DNA of 64,000 bases from positions 137,133 through 201,132 of the forward strand of contig MNCI01034278.1 of assembly GCA_015680685.1 (NCBI GenBank), given 5' to 3'. Positions 58,491-64,000 of this stretch are shown here, piece by piece. The position numbers were made by a program, and so were the translations under genes. This stretch comes from Gnetum montanum. Its lineage: Eukaryota > Streptophyta > Gnetopsida > Gnetales > Gnetaceae. The notes beneath the pieces are model-generated. The model was given only the letters and a program-made list of their open reading frames with translations. It was not told the origin of the DNA and did not search any database. Position 1 is the stretch's first letter. Each line of letters opens with the position of its first letter.

Positions 58491-60821
58491 AGGGTTGGCC
58501 AGATAGAACCTTGAGACCAATCATTCACCAAACAGACCCTCTGGACCAAGTGTTGGCTAAACATACCTTTAGGACCTACTATTTACCAAATAGGCCCTTA
58601 AGACCAAGTGTTGTCCAAATGGATCCTAGGGATCAAAGTGTTGTTCAAACAGACCCTCAAGACCAACTACTCAGTAGAAGGACCCTCGAGACCAAGTGTT
58701 GGACAAATAGATCCTCAGGACAAAGTGTTGGCCAAAAGGACCCCTAGGACCAAGGGTTGGCCAAATGGATCCTCAAGACCAGGTCTTGTCCATGTGGATT
58801 TTTGACCAACTATAGGAAACATGGATCCTCATGACTAATTTTTGGCCTAATGGACTCTTGGGATAAATAGTTTGACAAATGGACTGTTGAGACCAAAAGT
58901 TCTACAAATGTATGCTTGAGATCAAGGTTTGGCCCAACAGATCCTTGAGAAAAAGTGTTTTCCAAATGAACCCTCATGATCAAGTGTTGTGCAAATGGAC
59001 CCTCGGGACCAACCACTTGCCAAATAGACCCTCATGACCAATTTTTTATCAAATAGACCCTCAAGAACATTGGGACAAACTATAGGCAAAACTAACCATT
59101 GGGACCAAGTGTTTGAAAAATGGATCCTTAGGACCAAGGTTTGACCCAATAGACCATTGAGACCAATGGAGTGTCCAACAAACCCTTAAGACCAACTGTT
59201 GCCTAAATGGACCTTCCAAACCAAGTGTTGGCCAAATGGATTCTTAGGACCAAATGTTCATCAAATGAACCCTCAGGACCAAGTGTTGGCCTAATGAACC
59301 CTTTAAACCAAGTGTTGGCCAACAAACTCTCTAGACATAGAGTTGGCAAAATGGATACTTGGGACCAAATGTTGGCCAAATAGATCCTCAGGACTATGTG
59401 TTTGCCAAATGGACCCTCAAGATGTAGTGTTGGCCAAAAGGACTCTCAGGACCAAGGGTTGTCCAAACGAACCCTCAAAACGTAGTGTTGTCCAAACAAA
59501 TCCTTAGGACCAATTGTTGCCTAGAGGGACTCTTGGGACCAATTTTAGGCAAAATGAAACCTTAGGACCAAGTGTTCACCCAACAAATCCTTAAGATCAA
59601 GTGTTGGCCTAATGGATCCTCAAGACCAACCATTCAACAAATGCACCCTTGGAACCAAGGGTATGAACCCTTGAGACAAAGGGTTGGCCAAATAAACCCT
59701 CAAGATAATGTGTTGGCCAAATGGACCCTTGGGACCAACCATTTATCAAAAAAACCTTGGGAACCAAGTGTTGTCCAAATGGACCCTTCGAACCAAGCAT
59801 TGGTGAAATGGATCCTTGGGACCACGTGTTGGTAGAACAAATCCTCTAGATAAAGGATTGGCCAAATACATCCTTGGGACCAAGTCTTGTCTAGATGGAC
59901 CCTCAGGACCAACTATAGGCAAAAGTGTTAGACCAACAGACCCTTAGGACTAAGTGTTGGTCTAACAGACCCTTGAGATCAACCATTTGACAAATGAATG
60001 CTACAAACTAATCATTCAACAAATATATCCTTTTGACCAATGGTTGGCCCAATATACCCTCGAGAAAAAGAGTTGGTCAAATTGGGCCTTAAGACCAAGT
60101 GTTGTTGAAATAGACCCTCAAGCCCAACCTATCATCAAAAGAACCCTCAAGAGTAAGTGTTTATCAAACAAACCCTCCAAACCAAGTGTGGGACAAATGG
60201 ACCCTTAGGACCAACCGCTCTCCTACCAAATCCTTAGGACGACTTCTTGGTCATATGGATCCTCGAGAGCAACTGTAGGAAAAGTGGACCCTTGTGACCA
60301 AGTCTTGACCAAATGGATCCTCAAGATCAATGATATTTCCAATAGACCCTCTAGACCAATGAAGTGATCAATGAACCTTTGGGACCAAGGGTTGTCCAAA
60401 AGGAGCCTCAAGACCAAGTGCTAATAAAATAGATCCTCAAGACTAACTATTGGCTAGAGGGATCCTTGGGATAAAGTGTTGATCAAATAGATCCTCAAGA
60501 GCAAGGGTTGGCCAAATAGACCACCCTCAAGATCAAGTGTTGGTCCAACGAACACTTGTGACCAAGGTTTCACCCAATGAACACTCAAGATGAAGTGTTG
60601 GCCAAATAGACCCTTGATACTAATTGTTGACTAAATAGATCCTTGGGACCAATTATTAGCCAAATGGACCCTTTGGACCAAGTTTTGGCCAAATGAACCA
60701 TCAGGAATAACTACTGGATAGATGGACTCTTCTGACCAAAGGTTGGAAAAATAGAAAATTGGGATAAAGTGGTTGCCAAAAAAAACCTTAGGACTAACTA
60801 CTTACCTAATGGACCCTTGGG

Positions 60822-62038
60822 NACTAGGTCCTGATGGTCCATTTTCCAAACAATTGGTCTCAAGGGTCCGTTGGGTTAAACCTTGGTCCCAAGGGATTGT
60901 TTGGCCAACCCTTGGTCCTAAGGATACATTGGGAAATCCCTTGGTCTTGAGGATCCATTGGGTAAAACCTTGATCCTAAAGGTTACTTGGGCAACCACTT
61001 GGTCCCAAGGGACCATTTGGCCAACCCTTCATCTTAAGAGTCTATTGGGCACTCCCTTAGTCCCAAGGTTTTTTTGGATGAAACCTTGGTCCCAAGGGTC
61101 TCTTTAGCAACCACTTGGTCCCAAGGATCTATTTTGCCAACAGTTGGTCCTAAGGGTCCATCTAACCAAAAATTGATCCAGAGGGTCTGTTGGTTCAACC
61201 CTTGGTCTTGATGATTTGTTTGGCCTACAGTTGGTCCCAAGGATCTATTTGACCAACAATTGTTCCCAAGGGTCCATTAGGTAAGTAGTTAGTCCTAAGG
61301 TTTTTTTTGGCAACCACTTTATCCCAATTTTCTATTTTTCCAACCTTTGGTCAGAAGAGTCCATCTATCCAGTAGTTATTCCTGATGGTTCATTTGGCCA
61401 AAACTTGGTCCAAAGGGTCCATTTGGCTAATAATTGGTCCCAAGGATCTATTTAGTCAACAATTAGTATCAAGGGTCTATTTGGCCAACACTTCATCTTG
61501 AGTGTTCATTGGGTGAAACCTTGGTCACAAGTGTTCATTGGACCAACACTTGATCTTGAGGGTGGTCTATTTGGCCAACCCTTGCTCTTGAGGATCTATT
61601 TGATCAACACTTTATCCCAAGGATCCCTCTAGCCAATAGTTAGTCTTGAGGATCTATTTTATTAGCACTTGGTCTTGAGGCTCCTTTTGGACAACCCTTG
61701 GTCCCAAAGGTTCATTGATCACTTCATTGGTCTAGAGGGTCTATTGGAAATATCATTGATCTTGAGGATCCATTTGGTCAAGACTTGGTCACAAGGGTCC
61801 ACTTTTCCTACAGTTGCTCTCGAGGATCCATATGACCAAGAAGTCGTCCTAAGGATTTGGTAGGAGAGCGGTTGGTCCTAAGGGTCCATTTGTCCCACAC
61901 TTGGTTTGGAGGGTTTGTTTGATAAACACTTACTCTTGAGGGTTCTTTTGATGATAGGTTGGGCTTGAGGGTCTATTTCAACAACACTTGGTCTTAAGGC
62001 CCAATTTGACCAACCCTTTTTCTCGAGGGTATATTGGN
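60822..62038. other. N-bounded inverted satellite segment
   Basis: Between N characters at 60,822 and 62,038 the satellite is in reverse orientation. Bases 61,265-62,037 are the reverse complement of 60,049-60,821; 60,823-61,264 is further satellite in inverted orientation with no partner in the window. The identical overlap points to a contig placed backwards rather than a real inversion. Confidence 0.8.
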
Positions 62039-64000
62039 GGACCAATGGTTGGCCAAATAGATCCTCGGGACCAAGTGTTGGCCAAACAAATCATCAGGAG
62101 CAACTATAAGCCAAATGGATCCTTAGGACCAACCAGTCATCAACTAGATCCTCGAGACTAACTATTGGCTAGATGGAACCTTAGCACCAACTTTAGGCAA
62201 AATGGACCCTTAGAACCAAGTGTTGGTTTAATAGATCCTCAAGAAAAAGTGTTCCTCCAATGGACCCTTGAAATCAAGTGTTGGCCTAACAAACCCTGGT
62301 GACCAACCATTTGGAAAATGAACCCTTGGGACCAATGGTTGACCAAATAGACCCTCAAGATCAAGTGTTGGCCTAATGGACCCTCAAGACCACCTATTCA
62401 ACAAACATACCCTCAGGACCAACCGATCGACAAATGTACCCTATGGACCAAGGGTTGGCCCAATGGATCCTCAAGACACAGGGTTGGCCAAATTGACCCT
62501 TGGGGCCAAGTGCTATTGAAATGGACCCTCAAGACCTACCACTCATCAAATAGACCCTGAGGATCAAGTCTTTGTCAAATGTATCCTTAAGACCAACTAT
62601 ACAACAAATGAACCCTCAGGACCTACCACTCATCAAATAGACCTTGAGGAGCAAGTCTTTGTCAAATGTACCCTTAAGACCAACTATACAACAAATGAAC
62701 CCTCTAGACCAACCACTGTCCTACTAAACCCTTAGAATGAATTAGTTGTCAGATGGATCCTTGGGACCAACTATAGGCAAAACAGACCCTTGGGACCATG
62801 TGTTGGTCCAACAGACCCTTAAGATCAAGGTTTGGCCTAACAGACCCTCAGGAGCAACTATAGGCACAATGGATCCTTGGGATCAAAGGTTGGCCCAATG
62901 GAAACTTGAGACAAAGGGATTTCCAAATGGATCCTTGATACCAAGGGTTGGCCAAATAGACCTTTGGGACCAACCACTCACCAAATAGACCCTCATGACC
63001 AAGTGTTGGTTAAACAAACCCTAAAAACCAAATGTTGGCCAAATGAAGCCTTAGAACCAAGTGTTGGCCAAAGAGATCCTCAAGACCAATTGTTGGCCAA
63101 ATGAAGCCTTAGAACCGAGTGTTGGCCAAAGAGATCCTCAAGACCAATTGTTGGCCGAATAGATCCTTAGGACCAATTTTTGGCCAAACAAACCCTCAAG
63201 AGCAAGGGTTGGATAAATGGACCCTTGGGACTTTGGGTTGGCCAAATGGTCCCTCAGGACCAAGTGTTGGCCAAAAAAACCCTTGGGATCAACTATTGAC
63301 CATATAGACCCTCGAGACCAACTGTAGGTAAAATGGACCCTCACAACCAAGTATTATCCCAACAAACCCTTAGGACCAAGTGTTTGACTAATGAACCCTC
63401 GGGACCAACCATTCAGCAAATGGACTCTCAAGAAAAATGGTTATGCCAATAGACCCTTGGGACCAAGTGTTCGCCTAATGAACCCTCCAGATCAACTATT
63501 TAACAAATAGATCCTTGAGATAAAGGATTGTCCAAATGGACACTTGGGACCAAGTGTTATCTAAACGAACCCTTGGGATCAACTTTTGGTCAAATGGATC
63601 CTCAAGACTAATTGTTGGCAAAATGGACCTTGAGGACCAAGTGTTGGTCCAATAAAGCCTCATGACCAAGGTTTCAGCCAATGGACCATAGGGAACAAAT
63701 GTTGGGCAAATGGACCGTCAGTACCAATTGTTGACCAGATAGATCCTTGGGACCAACTATGGGCAAATTGGATCCTTGAGACCAAGTGTCAACCTAATGG
63801 ACCCTCATGACCAATCATTTGGCAAAGAGACTCTTGGGACCAAGGGTTAGCCCAAGGGACCTCTAAGACAAAAGATGTGCCAAATAGACCCTTGGGACTA
63901 GGTGTTATTCAAACATATCGTTAGGACCAAGTGTTGGTTAAACGAATCCTTAGGACCAACTGCTTGCCAACTAGACCATCAAGACTAATTGTTAACTAGA

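Larger units (their letters stand above)
51370..64000. repeat. 29-bp satellite array 2
   Basis: It has the same monomer and orientation as array 1, about 430 units, continuing past the window end. It contains clearer recent amplifications than array 1: a 116-bp unit (57,785-58,490), a 58-bp unit (55,655-55,830), an 87-bp step (62,533 and 62,620), a 58-bp step (63,036-63,150) and a duplicated block about 347 bp apart (54,721 and 55,068). All open frames inside are by-products of the repeat. The left edge cuts element C. Confidence 0.95.

Noticed and set aside
1-64000. tRNA, rRNA or intact host genes
   Set aside because: I saw no cloverleaf with conserved T-arm, no rRNA sequence, and no multi-exon host gene beyond the retroelement-associated ORF.

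Overview
The window looks like repeat-dense nuclear DNA from a land plant, probably one with a large genome. It is AT-rich and contains degenerate plant Ty3/gypsy LTR retrotransposons: a Tat-like family with a second RNase H, and an Athila-like family with a tRNA-Asp-type primer site. The rest is mostly one 29-bp satellite. I found no intact host gene, tRNA, rRNA or bacterial feature, and I cannot name the species.

Layout from left to right. (1) 1-7,730: a decayed Tat-like element on + ('A1'). It has an antisense spliced ORF remnant (272-1,660), RT, RNase H, second RNase H, integrase (1,680-5,217), a short-repeat 3' UTR and a truncated 3' LTR. (2) 7,730-19,083: satellite array 1, 29-bp monomers all in one orientation. 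(3) 19,084-42,838: a second Tat-like element on - ('A2'), split by younger insertions: a solo Athila-type LTR ('D', 21,512-22,397) in its 3' LTR, and an Athila-type deletion derivative ('B', 24,204-31,381) in its integrase. Between the A2 protease (about 40.2 kb) and RT (33.9 kb) lies a 6-kb block with a second copy of the antisense spliced ORF (about 35.9-39.4 kb). (4) 42,839-51,370: a fuller Athila-like element on + ('C'), inserted in the A2 gag and lacking its 3' LTR. (5) 51,370-64,000: satellite array 2, same monomer and orientation, running off the window.

Insertion history read from the junctions: A2 came first; B, C and D inserted into it, and B and D still show near-matching 5-bp target duplications. 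Later rearrangement joined C and A1 to satellite DNA. Coding regions are broken by stop codons, very often TAG, and several catalytic Asp are Asn, a pattern that fits long-term C-to-T decay of methylated repeats.

The least explained item is the antisense ORF family. Two diverged copies keep amino-acid similarity, intron positions, intron lengths and, where checked, intron phase. Both lie antisense to the adjacent Tat pol, on the 5' side of RT. I do not recognise the protein. Single N characters mark joins where nearby sequence is repeated directly or inverted; these look like assembly artefacts.
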